DNA of 64,000 bases from Clostridium sp. Marseille-Q2269 (GCF_943736985.1 NZ_CALSFS010000003.1:62001-126000); one strand, 5' to 3'; positions 28,307 through 45,998 are shown, counted from the first letter of the stretch. Translations and numbers: made by a program. The notes: generated from the letters alone by a model not told the origin.

Positions 28307-29698
28307 ATGGCTTTTGAAAAAACAATGGATAAAATAGTTGCGTTAAGTAAAAATAGAGGATTTGTATTTCCTGGATCTGATATATATGGAGGACTGGCAA
28401 ATTCATGGGACTATGGTCCATTAGGAGTAGAATTAAAAAATAATGTAAAGAAAGCTTGGTGGAAAAAATTTGTTCAAGAAAGTCCATATAATGTTGGGAT
28501 AGATGCAGCAATTCTAATGAATAATCAAGTTTGGGTAGCTTCTGGACATGTAGGTGGATTTTCAGATCCGCTAATGGATTGTAAAGAATGTAAAGCAAGA
28601 TTTAGAGCAGATAAATTAGTAGAGGAACATTTAACAGAACAAGGTGTTGAAAAAGCTAGTGCAGATGGTTGGTCAAACGAAAAATTAAAGCAATATATAG
28701 ATGATAATGGTATAGAATGTCCAAAATGTAAAGCTAAAAACTTTACAGATATAAGAAAATTCAATTTAATGTTCAAGACATTCCAAGGAGTAACAGAAGA
28801 TGCTAAGTCAGAAATATATTTGAGACCAGAAACAGCTCAAGGCATATTCGTTAATTTTAAAAATGTTCAAAGAACATCTAGAAAAAAAGTACCATTTGGT
28901 ATTGCACAAATAGGAAAATCTTTTAGAAATGAAATAACGCCAGGAAACTTTACTTTTAGAACTAGAGAATTTGAACAAATGGAGTTAGAATTTTTCTGTA
29001 AACCAGGAACAGATTTAGAATGGTTTAATTATTGGAAAGATAGCTGCTGGAACTTCTTAATAAATTTAGGCATAAACAAAGAAAATATAAGATTTAGAGA
29101 TCACAGTCAAGAAGAACTATCACATTATAGTAATGCTACATCAGATATAGAATTTTTATTTCCATTTGGCTGGGGTGAACTATGGGGTGTTGCTGATAGA
29201 ACAGACTTTGATTTAAAAAAACATATGGAACATTCAGGAGAAGATTTAAATTATTTAGATCCAACAACTAAGGAAAGATATGTACCATATTGTATAGAAC
29301 CTTCTTTAGGAGCAGATAGGGTTGTTTTAGCATTTTTAGTAGATGCTTATGATGAGGAAGAATTAGAAGGAGGAGACGTAAGAAATGTATTACATTTACA
29401 TCCTGCTTTAGCTCCATTTAAAGCTGCAGTATTACCACTTAGTAAAAAGCTTTCAGATAAATCACAAGAAGTTTATAGCATGTTAAGTAAAAAGTTTAAT
29501 ATAGATTATGATGAAGCAGGCAGCATAGGAAAAAGATACAGAAGAGAAGATGAGATAGGAACACCTTATTGTATAACAGTAGACTTTGATACTTTAGAGG
29601 ATAATACAGTTACTATAAGAGATAGAGATACTATGGATCAAATAAGAGTTAGTATAAGTGATTTAGAAAAGTTCCTAGAAGATAAATTAGAATTTTAA
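28307..29698 (+). CDS. glyS: Glycyl-tRNA synthetase, dimeric type
   Basis: This 463-residue class II enzyme is of the alpha-2 type found in many Firmicutes and Archaea, not the alpha2-beta2 GlyQ/GlyS type. Visible features are [20 protein letters not shown], a zinc-knuckle-like pair ([15 protein letters not shown]), motif 2 ([22 protein letters not shown]) and motif 3 ([14 protein letters not shown]). The ATG follows GAGGAGGT. It sits directly behind its T-box. Confidence 0.96.
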   Translation: MAFEKTMDKIVALSKNRGFVFPGSDIYGGLANSWDYGPLGVELKNNVKKAWWKKFVQESPYNVGIDAAILMNNQVWVASGHVGGFSDPLMDCKECKARFRADKLVEEHLTEQGVEKASADGWSNEKLKQYIDDNGIECPKCKAKNFTDIRKFNLMFKTFQGVTEDAKSEIYLRPETAQGIFVNFKNVQRTSRKKVPFGIAQIGKSFRNEITPGNFTFRTREFEQMELEFFCKPGTDLEWFNYWKDSCWNFLINLGINKENIRFRDHSQEELSHYSNATSDIEFLFPFGWGELWGVADRTDFDLKKHMEHSGEDLNYLDPTTKERYVPYCIEPSLGADRVVLAFLVDAYDEEELEGGDVRNVLHLHPALAPFKAAVLPLSKKLSDKSQEVYSMLSKKFNIDYDEAGSIGKRYRREDEIGTPYCITVDFDTLEDNTVTIRDRDTMDQIRVSISDLEKFLEDKLEF

Positions 29699-29762
29699 AA
29701 TAAAAGTATCTTAAAAAAAATTTTGTAATTAAAAATAATGTATAAATGTAGTTTTAAAATAG

Positions 29763-29802
29763 AAAGGTATGAACTATCCATTGTTTAGTTTGTACCTTTT
29801 AT
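29763..29802 (+). terminator. Terminator after glyS
   Basis: A 14-pair imperfect stem (29763-29776 with 29786-29799, two wobbles) starts AAAGGTA and ends TACCTTT, with T following. The stretch 29803-29991 shows nothing I can assign. Confidence 0.75.
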
Positions 29803-29991
29803 GTTTTGTCAATTTTTAAGTTATATATTGAAAATATGCAAAATAGCTATCATAGTAGTAAGCATAGAAATTTAGGAAAAGGCCCTATCTTTATGATATG
29901 GCTATAATTGCTTCACTTATAAAAAATAAAATAAAAGTTTTGGAATAAGCTATTTAATAAAAAATATATATGTAAAATACTACAACAAAAA

Positions 29992-30105
29992 GAAAAAAAT
30001 CAGGTGAATCCGAATCACCTGATAGAATGAAATAGGGTTTAATCATGGGGATATGTTATATGTTTAAATAAAACTTGGGGAATTATATTAGATTCTTACG
30101 GCACG
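29992..30105 (-). ncRNA. Candidate small RNA, minus strand
   Basis: A minus-strand promoter ends at 30112 and an intrinsic terminator lies at 30023-29999 (9-pair stem ATCAGGTGA/TCACCTGAT, then seven T on that strand). They define a transcript of about 114 bases. It has no ribosome-binding site, and the only ATG frame runs through the terminator. Two C-runs (TTCCCCAA and ATCCCCATG) stand out in this AT-rich sequence and sit near possible hairpin loops. C-rich loops are common in Gram-positive small RNAs that pair with ribosome-binding sites. The terminator could instead serve the membrane-protein gene upstream on the same strand. Confidence 0.45.
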
Positions 30106-30111
30106 TACAAT

Positions 30112-30140
30112 ATTATATCAGGTGTAATGATGTTTTTCAA
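30112..30140 (-). promoter_or_regulatory. Sigma-A-like promoter, minus strand
   Basis: On the minus strand TTGAAA (30140-30135) and TATAAT (30117-30112) have a 17-base spacer. Transcription would start near 30105. Confidence 0.55.
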
Positions 30141-30210
30141 CATATTATGATAAAAAATATTAAAAAATTTATATGAAAAAATTTATTGTCGAATAGTAAG
30201 GGTATACTTA

Positions 30211-30492
30211 TTAGTATCTTATCTGATAAGATAGCATACTTAATAAGAAACTAAATATTCCTATAAGAAAAGATATAAGCTTAGATTTTAGATTTTTTTT
30301 AGTTGTAATAACTATATAGAAAGAAATTAGTATTCCAATGGGAACTATAAAGAAATTATTTATGGTTATGTATATATGACATAAAAACCATAGAAAGAAA
30401 AACTTCAATTTATAAAATTTTTCTTTATCCTCTACCTCTGATATTGAAATATACACTAAAGGCATTGTTAATACCGATATTAATAGAGGCAT
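30211..30492 (-). CDS. Small uncharacterised membrane protein
   Basis: I do not recognise this 93-residue protein. It has about three hydrophobic segments (MPLLISVLTMPLVYISI; FFLWFLCHIYITINNFFIVPIGILIS; LISFLIGIFSFLLSML) separated by Lys-rich loops. A longer frame opens at 30519, but only the internal ATG at 30492 has a ribosome-binding site (GGGAGGT on the minus strand, about 4 bases upstream). It is the only minus-strand gene between glyS and murD. A hairpin overlaps its 3' end (30215-30233). It may share the terminator at 30023. The 145 bases between it and murD hold only promoter-like AT sequence. Confidence 0.55.
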   Translation of the reverse strand: MPLLISVLTMPLVYISISEVEDKEKFYKLKFFFLWFLCHIYITINNFFIVPIGILISFYIVITTKKNLKSKLISFLIGIFSFLLSMLSYQIRY

Positions 30493-30593
30493 AATACCTC
30501 CCAATAAAATTGTTCTCATTAGATATAATATGTTTTCTATTTACAATAATTCCAATATAAAAGTAATTAAAGTATTTTATAAATAATTTAAAG

Positions 30594-30602
30594 TGATATA
30601 AT
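30594..30602 (+). promoter_or_regulatory. Extended -10 promoter before murD
   Basis: TGATATAAT at 30594-30602 fits the extended -10 consensus, 37 bases before murD. The -35 region is only AT-rich. Confidence 0.45.
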
Positions 30603-30638
30603 ATTAGATGGATTAATACTTTGTTTGGAGGTTTATAA

Positions 30639-32015
30639 ATGAAACACAATTTTTCAGAGTTTAAAGATTTCATCAAATATAAAAAAGTAGCAGTAGTAGG
30701 TATAGGGGTAAGTAATAGACCTTTAATAAAATTTTTAGTTAAGCTAGGAGCAAAAGTAACAGCTTTTGATAAAAAAAATAAAGAAAAGCTAGGAAGTATA
30801 GCTAATGAATTAGAAAATATAGGTGTTAGTTTAGTATTAGGTGAAGATTATTTGAACAAATTAGATGGATATGATGTGATTTTTAAAACTCCATCTATGA
30901 GAATAGATAGACCAGAATTTATTAGGGCAAAAGAAGCAGGAACTTATATTACATCAGAAATGGAAGAATTCATTAAGTATTGTCCAGCTAAAGTTTTTGG
31001 TGTAACAGGAAGCGATGGCAAGACAACTACTACAACATTAGCTTATGAAATGCTAAAGAAAGAAGGCTATAAAACTTGGGTAGGAGGAAATATAGGAACA
31101 CCTTTATTTTCTAATATTGAAGAAATGAAGGCAGAGCATATGGTGGTATTAGAGTTATCAAGTTTTCAACTTATGACAATGGATGTATCACCAGAAATTT
31201 CTTTAATAACTAACTTAAGTCCTAATCATTTAGATGTGCATAAAGATTTTCAAGAGTATATAGATGCTAAAAAGAGCATATTTAAATATCAAGATAATAA
31301 TCACTTGTTAGTATTAAATAAAGATGATAAGTTGACTAATGATATGGAAAAAGAAGCTTTAGGGGCTATTATGAAATTTAGTCTTGTAGAAAAATTAGAT
31401 AATGGAGCTTGCTTAACAGACAATAAACTCACTATTCTAGGCAAAGAAGTTTGTAATGCTAAGGACGTAAAACTTAAAGGTAAGCACAATATAGCTAATT
31501 TATTAGCTGCTTTTTGCATGGTAAATAAATATGTTTCAATAAATAGTATGAAATATGTAGCCACAAATTTCTTAGGGGTAGAGCATAGATGTGAATTTAT
31601 AAGAGAATTTAATGGAGTTAAATATTACAATGATTCAATAGCATCAAGTCCTAGTAGAACTTTAGCAGGATTGAATTCTTTTGACAAACCTGTAATATTA
31701 ATAGCTGGTGGATATGATAAAAAGATACCTTTTGAGCCTTTAGCAGAAGGTGGATACAATAAAATTAAAACTTTAATATTAATGGGAGACACTAAAGATA
31801 AAGTAAAAGCAGCTTTTGAAAAAGTAATTTTAGATAAAAAGTGTAAGCTAGATATAATTACAGTAAATAGTATGGAAGAAGCAGTAAAAGTAGCAGATAA
31901 TATATCAGAAGAAGGAGATATAATAACATTATCACCGGCCTGTGCTAGTTTTGATATGTATCTTAACTTTGAAATAAGAGGAAATAAATTTAAAAATATA
32001 GTAAATAGTTTATAA
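30639..32015 (+). CDS. murD: UDP-N-acetylmuramoyl-alanine-D-glutamate ligase
   Basis: MurD adds D-glutamate to UDP-MurNAc-L-Ala in the cytoplasmic stage of peptidoglycan synthesis. The 458-residue protein has a Rossmann N-domain ([16 protein letters not shown]), ATP-binding GVTGSDGKT at 121-129, [11 protein letters not shown] and the C-domain [15 protein letters not shown] and GGYDK. It stands alone here, away from the dcw cluster where murD lies in many bacteria. The ATG follows TTTGGAGG. Confidence 0.96.
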   Translation: MKHNFSEFKDFIKYKKVAVVGIGVSNRPLIKFLVKLGAKVTAFDKKNKEKLGSIANELENIGVSLVLGEDYLNKLDGYDVIFKTPSMRIDRPEFIRAKEAGTYITSEMEEFIKYCPAKVFGVTGSDGKTTTTTLAYEMLKKEGYKTWVGGNIGTPLFSNIEEMKAEHMVVLELSSFQLMTMDVSPEISLITNLSPNHLDVHKDFQEYIDAKKSIFKYQDNNHLLVLNKDDKLTNDMEKEALGAIMKFSLVEKLDNGACLTDNKLTILGKEVCNAKDVKLKGKHNIANLLAAFCMVNKYVSINSMKYVATNFLGVEHRCEFIREFNGVKYYNDSIASSPSRTLAGLNSFDKPVILIAGGYDKKIPFEPLAEGGYNKIKTLILMGDTKDKVKAAFEKVILDKKCKLDIITVNSMEEAVKVADNISEEGDIITLSPACASFDMYLNFEIRGNKFKNIVNSL

Positions 32016-32027
32016 TTTTATAAATAA

Positions 32028-32076
32028 AGACCACCTAATAACTCTTAGACTTTAAGATTAATAGGTGGCTTTTATT
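32028..32076 (+). terminator. Terminator after murD
   Basis: CCACCTA at 32031-32037 pairs with TAGGTGG at 32062-32068, continued by AT pairs after one mismatch. CTTTTATTT follows. The remaining stretch to 32304 has no gene; it holds a small GTCCTT/AAGGAC hairpin near 32245 and AT-rich sequence. Confidence 0.72.
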
Positions 32077-32304
32077 TGTGGTTATTCCTTCATATAAAAG
32101 GTATATTAGGTATTAACATATCCAGGTGTATCAATACGCGAAAAGAGCCAAAAATAATAAAAAAATGTAGAATAATAAATATAATCTATATAAATTACAT
32201 TTCAATAAGGAGAGATAGGAAAAAAATATGATACAATAAATCTCGTCCTTAAGACAAGGACAGGAAAGTGAAAGAAGCTTCCAAAACAAATTTGAAAAAA
32301 GTTC

Positions 32305-32333
32305 TTGACAAAGAACAACAGATTTGTTAAGAT
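32305..32333 (+). promoter_or_regulatory. Promoter of first rRNA operon
   Basis: TTGACA at 32305-32310 and TAAGAT at 32328-32333 have a 17-base spacer, about 130 bases before 16S. The leader (32357-32460) is nearly identical to that of the second operon and carries a CAAGAA/TTCTTG hairpin. Confidence 0.75.
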
Positions 32334-32460
32334 ATAAAAGTCGCTGAGGCGATGTGGTCTTTGAAAATTAAACAGAGAATAAACAAGAAACATTCTTGTA
32401 ACAGCCAGTAAGATAAGGTAATAAACCTTGTCAATGAATTTGAGAAGAGATTAAACTTTA

Positions 32461-37091
<4,631 letters not shown>

Positions 37092-37148
37092 AAAAATAAA
37101 ATTCACTGTGTAATTTTGAGAGAAACAATAAAATTTGTTAAATCTCTA

Positions 37149-37177
37149 TTGACAAATTGCGAATAAGCGATTATAAT
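37149..37177 (+). promoter_or_regulatory. Consensus promoter immediately before 5S, operon 1
   Basis: TTGACA at 37149-37154 and TATAAT at 37172-37177 have a 17-base spacer. The expected transcription start is about 37184, the 5' end of 5S. It lies within the 23S-5S spacer. Confidence 0.75.
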
Positions 37178-37183
37178 GTTAAA

Positions 37184-37303
37184 TATCTGGTGATTATGGC
37201 TTGAAGGTAACACCCGTTCCCATGCCGAACACGAAGGTTAAGCTTCAAAGCGCCAATGGTACTGCAGGGGAGGCCCTGTGGAAGAGTAGGTCGTTGCCAG
37301 ATA
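37184..37303 (+). rRNA. rrf: 5S ribosomal RNA, operon 1
   Basis: The ends pair (TATCTGG with CCAGATA). The body has the typical CCCGTTCCCATGCCGAACAC block. It is about 117-120 bases. Position 37291 is T, where the second copy has G. Confidence 0.95.
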
Positions 37304-37310
37304 TAAACAT

Positions 37311-37387
37311 GGATCTTTAGCTCAGTTGGTTAGAGCAACCGGCTCATAACCGGTAGGTCCGGGGTTCGAGTCCCTGAAGGTCCACCA
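37311..37387 (+). tRNA. tRNA-Ile (CAT, lysidine-modified)
   Basis: The 77-base cloverleaf has GGATCTT with AAGGTCC and CCA encoded. The anticodon loop CTCATAA gives CAT. Its body (ACCGG/CCGGT anticodon stem, GGATC acceptor) matches the minor tRNA-Ile of Bacillus rather than Met. TilS, encoded at 17397, should convert C34 to lysidine. Confidence 0.88.
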
Positions 37388-37390
37388 TTT

Positions 37391-37466
37391 GGGGGTATAG
37401 CTCAGTTGGGAGAGCACCTGCCTTGCAAGCAGGGGGTCAGGAGTTCGAATCTCCTTATCTCCACCA
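37391..37466 (+). tRNA. tRNA-Ala (TGC)
   Basis: The acceptor GGGGGTA pairs with TATCTCC, CCA is encoded, and the loop CTTGCAA gives TGC. Confidence 0.95.
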
Positions 37467-37468
37467 TT

Positions 37469-37496
37469 TAAACAGTCCTTAAAGGCCTGTTTTTTT
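37469..37496 (+). terminator. Terminator after first rRNA-tRNA operon
   Basis: AAACAGTCC pairs with GGCCTGTTT (one mismatch) around TTAAA, then a T run. Confidence 0.75.
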
Positions 37497-37522
37497 ATTA
37501 CTAATAAATTAGAAAAAAGATA

Positions 37523-37551
37523 TTGACTTTTGAATACATAAATGATATTCT
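37523..37551 (+). promoter_or_regulatory. Promoter of second rRNA operon
   Basis: TTGACT at 37523-37528 and TATTCT at 37546-37551 have a 17-base spacer. It is weaker to consensus than the first operon's promoter. The leader then becomes the same as in operon 1 from GGTCTTTGAAAA (37569). Confidence 0.55.
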
Positions 37552-37673
37552 TATAAAGTCGCAAATTTGGTCTTTGAAAATTAAACAGAGAATAAACAAG
37601 AAACATTCTTGTAACAGCCAGTAAGATAAGGTAATAAACCTTGTCAATGAATTTGAGAAGAGATTAAACTTTA

Positions 37674-39193
<1,520 letters not shown>

Positions 39194-39274
39194 TAGAAAG
39201 AAGAAAATTCTTTCTAAAAGGCTGAATTCTCTGTTTAATTTTGAGAGACCATAAACATAAAGGTTTTTCAATAT

Positions 39275-39351
<77 letters not shown>

Positions 39352-39486
39352 TGTTCTTTGAAAATTGCACAGTGAATAAAGTAAAGCTAAAGGTATAAAA
39401 ATCCTTTGTAATTAAAATGAAACTCACTCAGTAATGCTGAGGAGTACAGAATTCTAATAAATCTAAGATTTAAAGAATTCTTAATA

Positions 39487-42385
<2,899 letters not shown>

Positions 42386-42442
42386 AAAAATAAAATTCAC
42401 TGTGTAATTTTGAGAGAAACAATAAAATTTGTTAAATCTCTA

Positions 42443-42471
42443 TTGACAAATTGCGAATAAGCGATTATAAT
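42443..42471 (+). promoter_or_regulatory. Consensus promoter immediately before 5S, operon 2
   Basis: It is an exact copy of the site at 37149: TTGACA, 17 bases, TATAAT, then 5S. Confidence 0.75.
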
Positions 42472-42477
42472 GTTAAA

Positions 42478-42597
42478 TATCTGGTGATTATGGCTTGAAG
42501 GTAACACCCGTTCCCATGCCGAACACGAAGGTTAAGCTTCAAAGCGCCAATGGTACTGCAGGGGAGGCCCTGTGGAAGAGTAGGGCGTTGCCAGATA
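42478..42597 (+). rRNA. rrf: 5S ribosomal RNA, operon 2
   Basis: It is the same as copy 1 except G42585. Confidence 0.95.
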
Positions 42598-42604
42598 TAA
42601 ATAT

Positions 42605-42679
<75 letters not shown>

Positions 42680-42707
42680 ATTAATTTTATATTTTTGATT
42701 AAAATAT

Positions 42708-42782
<75 letters not shown>

Positions 42783-42820
42783 TTTTATTTTTTGCATAAT
42801 TTTATATAAAAGTTGTAATA

Positions 42821-42860
42821 AAAGTTATTAGATATGTAATATATATTTAATAGCTTTTTT
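42821..42860 (+). terminator. Terminator after second rRNA-tRNA operon
   Basis: AAAGTTATTA (42821-42830) pairs with TAATAGCTTT (42848-42857) through one wobble, followed by T. Confidence 0.72.
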
Positions 42861-42979
42861 ATTTTTGTATCGTTTTATTGTATAGTTTGATTATTAAGAA
42901 AATTAGCAATTTTTGAAAGGATTTTATATTACCAAATAGAATATATATTTAAGCCATAAAATAGATAGGGGGAATTAAT

Positions 42980-45052
42980 ATGAATTATAGCACCACCAAT
43001 CTAAGGAATATAGGCATAATTGGACATAGCGGATCAGGAAAAACTTCCTTAATAGAAGCTATTTTGTATTTTACTAATAAGGTTGATAGATTAGGTAGTA
43101 TAGAAGAAGGAAATACTGTATCTGATTATGATGTAGAGGAGAAAAAAAGAAAAATATCTATATCTACTACAATACAACCTTGTGAATGGAAAGATAAAAA
43201 AGTTAATTTCATTGATGTACCTGGTTACTTTGATTTTGTAGGGGAAAAGATCCAAGGTTTAAAGGCTGCTGACATAGCACTTATAGTATTGTCAGCAACA
43301 GGTAGCATTCATGTTGGCACAGAAAAAGTTTGGAACTATACAACCAAAGAGAATATACCAAAAGTATTTTATATAAATAAATTGGATAAAGAAAATATGG
43401 ATTTTGAAAATACTCTAAATAAACTCAAAGAAAGATATGGTGTTTCTGTAGTGCCTGTTCAGTATCCTATAGGAAAAGAACAGAATTTTAAAGGTGTAAT
43501 TGATGTTATTTCTAATAAAGCAGAAATATTTGATGAAAAGACTCATAAAGCTCAGATAACAGAAGTACCAGATGAATTATTAGATAAAGTAGATCAATGT
43601 AGAAACATGATTGTAGAAGCTGTAGCAGAAACAGATGAAGTATTATTAGAAAAATATTTTAGTGAAGGAACACTAAGCGAAAAAGAAATATACCAAGGTT
43701 TAGTAAAAGGTACTGCAGCAGGAGAAATAGTTCCAGTAATGTGTGGTTCAGCTACAAAAGTTTTAGGTATGGAGACTTTTTTAGATGCTGTGGCTAAATG
43801 GTTTCCATCTCCTGTAGAGGCAAGAAAAATAGAAGCAATTGATAGTGAGAATAAAAACCATATAGAAATAAATTGTGATAATAAGAAGCCATTTTCAGCT
43901 ATAGTTTTTAAGACTATTATAGATCCTTTTATAGGTAGATTGTCTTTATTTAAAGTAATGAGTGGAGTTATAAATGAAGAAAACTCCATTTATAATTCAA
44001 CAAAAGATAAAAAAGAAAAGGTAGGGAAACTATATTATCTTTATGGGAAACAACAAATTCATACAGGTAAAATAATTTCAGGAGATATAGGTGCGGCAAG
44101 TAAATTGCAATATACTTCCACTGGAGATACCATATGTGATTTAAGTAGAAAGATAGTATTAGAAAAAATACATTTCCCTAAATCTAATATGACAATGTCA
44201 GCATTGCCAAAATCAAAAAATGATGAAGATAAAATGTTTTATGCATTAGATAAATTAATAGAAGAAGACCCTACCATAAGTATAACTAAAGATGTAGAAA
44301 ATGCAGAAACATTAATATCAGGTATGGGGGATATACATTTAGAAATAATATCAAATAAAATAAAAAATAAATTTGGCACAGAGATTTCATTGAATTTACC
44401 CAAAATTCCATATAGAGAAACTATAAGAACCACATCCAAGGTTCAGGGAAAACATAAAAAGCAATCTGGAGGACATGGACAATATGGAGATGTATTTATA
44501 AAGTTTGAACCAAATAAAGATGGAGAATTCGAATTTATAAATAATATAGTTGGAGGAGTAGTTCCAAAACAATATATACCTGCAGTAGAAGAAGGAATTT
44601 TAGAATGCATGAAAAAAGGTGTACTTGCAGACTACCCTGTAATAGGGATTAAAGCTACAATATATGATGGTTCATATCATTCAGTAGATTCATCTGAGAT
44701 GGCATTTAAAATTGCTGCATCTATTGCATTTAAGAAAGGAATAAAAGAAGCAAAGCCAACTTTATTAGAGCCTATAATGCATTTAGAAGTAATATCATCA
44801 GAAGAATATATGGGAGATGTCATAGGAGATATAAATAGGAAAAGGGGAAAGATATTAGGAATGGAGCAAGAAGCTAATAATCTGGAAAAGATTATAGCCG
44901 AAGTACCACAGGCAGAAATGATGACTTATGCAACAGACTTAAGGAGTATAACTCAAGGTATGGGTGAATTTTCTCTAAACTTTGAAAGATATGATGAGAT
45001 TATAGATTCTGTTGAGATTGAAAAAGTATTGTCTAGTAAGAATAAAGTATAA
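42980..45052 (+). CDS. Elongation factor G paralogue (EF-G2 type)
   Basis: This 690-residue translational GTPase has the EF-G domain order: G domain with P-loop GHSGSGKT (15-22), DVPGYFDF and NKLD; a beta-barrel; then EF-G domains III-V (SGMGDIHLEI, SGGHGQYGDVFIKFEP, GYMGDVIGDIN-like). The motifs diverge from canonical EF-G, which has AHIDAGKT, RGITI and DTPGHVDF; switch I here reads KRKISISTT. It is therefore probably not the main EF-G, which would lie with the rps genes and tuf. Paralogues of this type have no settled function; some act in recycling or under stress. The ATG follows TAGGGGGAAT. It stands alone with its own terminator. Confidence 0.85.
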   Translation: MNYSTTNLRNIGIIGHSGSGKTSLIEAILYFTNKVDRLGSIEEGNTVSDYDVEEKKRKISISTTIQPCEWKDKKVNFIDVPGYFDFVGEKIQGLKAADIALIVLSATGSIHVGTEKVWNYTTKENIPKVFYINKLDKENMDFENTLNKLKERYGVSVVPVQYPIGKEQNFKGVIDVISNKAEIFDEKTHKAQITEVPDELLDKVDQCRNMIVEAVAETDEVLLEKYFSEGTLSEKEIYQGLVKGTAAGEIVPVMCGSATKVLGMETFLDAVAKWFPSPVEARKIEAIDSENKNHIEINCDNKKPFSAIVFKTIIDPFIGRLSLFKVMSGVINEENSIYNSTKDKKEKVGKLYYLYGKQQIHTGKIISGDIGAASKLQYTSTGDTICDLSRKIVLEKIHFPKSNMTMSALPKSKNDEDKMFYALDKLIEEDPTISITKDVENAETLISGMGDIHLEIISNKIKNKFGTEISLNLPKIPYRETIRTTSKVQGKHKKQSGGHGQYGDVFIKFEPNKDGEFEFINNIVGGVVPKQYIPAVEEGILECMKKGVLADYPVIGIKATIYDGSYHSVDSSEMAFKIAASIAFKKGIKEAKPTLLEPIMHLEVISSEEYMGDVIGDINRKRGKILGMEQEANNLEKIIAEVPQAEMMTYATDLRSITQGMGEFSLNFERYDEIIDSVEIEKVLSSKNKV

Positions 45053-45055
45053 TAT

Positions 45056-45087
45056 AAAAAAATCACCTAATTTTAGGTGATTTTTTT
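45056..45087 (+). terminator. Terminator after EF-G paralogue
   Basis: An AT-flanked stem of about 13-15 pairs has the core ATCACCTAA/TTAGGTGAT and is followed by seven T. The tip pairs must open to form the loop. Confidence 0.88.
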
Positions 45088-45240
45088 ATATTATATTTTT
45101 TAAGATTTTACTAGGGACAATAAAATCTTCACTATTTTACTTATTATACATAAAACATAAATATTAGTAATAAAATGTGTATTATGTGAAATAATATTAT
45201 AGAAAAACATATGTTATATTAAGCAAAAAGGGGAGATTTA

Positions 45241-45471
45241 ATGTCAAGTTATCATTTAAATATTAAGGGGCCCATGGGATTAAGTGATTATAGTAGTATA
45301 AATGATTATATAAATATACTGGATTCTAAGGATGAGGTAATAATAGAAATGAATTGTGAAAAAAGCCAGAATGTAGAGATAATATGTAATATGTTAGAGA
45401 GAAGCAATTTTGAAATAAATAAGAAAGATGGATTGGAACAAAATTATTATATTGAGGCTCATAAAAAATAA
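45241..45471 (+). CDS. Small uncharacterised protein
   Basis: This 76-residue acidic protein has no membrane segment or signal. The ATG follows AAAGGGGAG at a good distance, which supports it as real. It starts SSYHLNIKGPMGLSDYSSIN; the predicted order is strand, helix, strand, helix, strand, a compact alpha/beta shape that could resemble TusA/SirA-like folds, though the CPxP motif is absent. I do not recognise it. No terminator is seen after it. Confidence 0.6.
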   Translation: MSSYHLNIKGPMGLSDYSSINDYINILDSKDEVIIEMNCEKSQNVEIICNMLERSNFEINKKDGLEQNYYIEAHKK

Positions 45472-45503
45472 ATATAAGATAACTGTTACCGGTAATCATA
45501 ATG

Positions 45504-45662
45504 CTACAAAATCGAGTCTTTTTCTGAAATATTATCCATATCAAACATATTTTCAGTAAGATTTTCTATCTTAAGTTTTTCATTAAGGCTTTTGTCGTTT
45601 TAAAATCAATTAAAAGCAGATTTCCCTTTATATTTGTTCTGAGAATAGAAAATATTATTCAC
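45504..45662 (-). pseudogene. Possible decayed reading-frame remnant, minus strand
   Basis: On the minus strand two adjacent frames give protein-like sequence. One includes NIKGNLLLIDFKTTKAL and then stops. The other continues as SLNEKLKIENLTENMFDMDN and ends at 45504. A single frameshift would join them. No start codon with a ribosome-binding site is present. It could be chance in AT-rich DNA. This is within the 445-base gap before ctsR. Confidence 0.3.
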
Positions 45663-45663
45663 T

Positions 45664-45732
45664 AGGATAATACCAATCTTTCTATAATTTTAGTTAGTAA
45701 AAAAATTATATTTCAAGAAATGGTATTATCCT
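45664..45732. repeat. Inverted-repeat element between small ORF and ctsR
   Basis: Perfect 12-base terminal repeats (AGGATAATACCA at 45664-45675, TGGTATTATCCT at 45721-45732) enclose 45 bases whose centre is partly self-complementary (TATAATTTT against AAAATTATA-like). There is no T run and no obvious target-site duplication. It could be a structured RNA or a very small mobile remnant. Confidence 0.5.
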
Positions 45733-45914
45733 TTAACTATTTTTCAAAATCCAATTTGTATAGAATAGTTGTAATTCCTTTGTACAAAACTTAGGCAGTT
45801 AAATTATAAAAAAGGATTTAATGAAGTATTCTTTTAAATTTACAAAATTAAGAGTAATATAGAGAAAACTAATAATATTTTCATATAATTTTATTAATTA
45901 AATCTATATGTATA

Positions 45915-45943
45915 TTGAATAAACAAAATTTATTAATTATTAT
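45915..45943 (+). promoter_or_regulatory. Promoter of ctsR operon
   Basis: TTGAAT at 45915-45920 and TATTAT at 45938-45943 have a 17-base spacer. The CtsR operator starts about 9 bases downstream, over the transcription start. Confidence 0.6.
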
Positions 45944-45951
45944 ATTATTAA

Positions 45952-45968
45952 GGTCAAAGAAAGGCAAA
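45952..45968 (+). promoter_or_regulatory. CtsR operator
   Basis: GGTCAAA at 45952-45958, a 3-base spacer (GAA) and AGGCAAA at 45962-45968 form the tandem heptad recognised by CtsR (RGTCAAA-NNN-RGTCAAA) with one mismatch. A further GTCAAAG follows at 45969-45975. It fits autoregulation of the clpC operon. Confidence 0.88.
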
Positions 45969-45998
45969 GTCAAAGACGAGAGAAAAGGAATGATATTT

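Noticed and set aside
30186-30193. TTGTCGAA, a perfect Spo0A box
   Set aside because: It lies between the minus-strand gene end and the candidate small RNA with no promoter correctly placed. It is a 7-base match that can occur by chance.
37322-37606. A 94-codon minus-strand frame across tRNA-Ile and tRNA-Ala
   Set aside because: It is antisense to tRNAs and to an rRNA leader. Similar frames are mis-annotated in many genomes.
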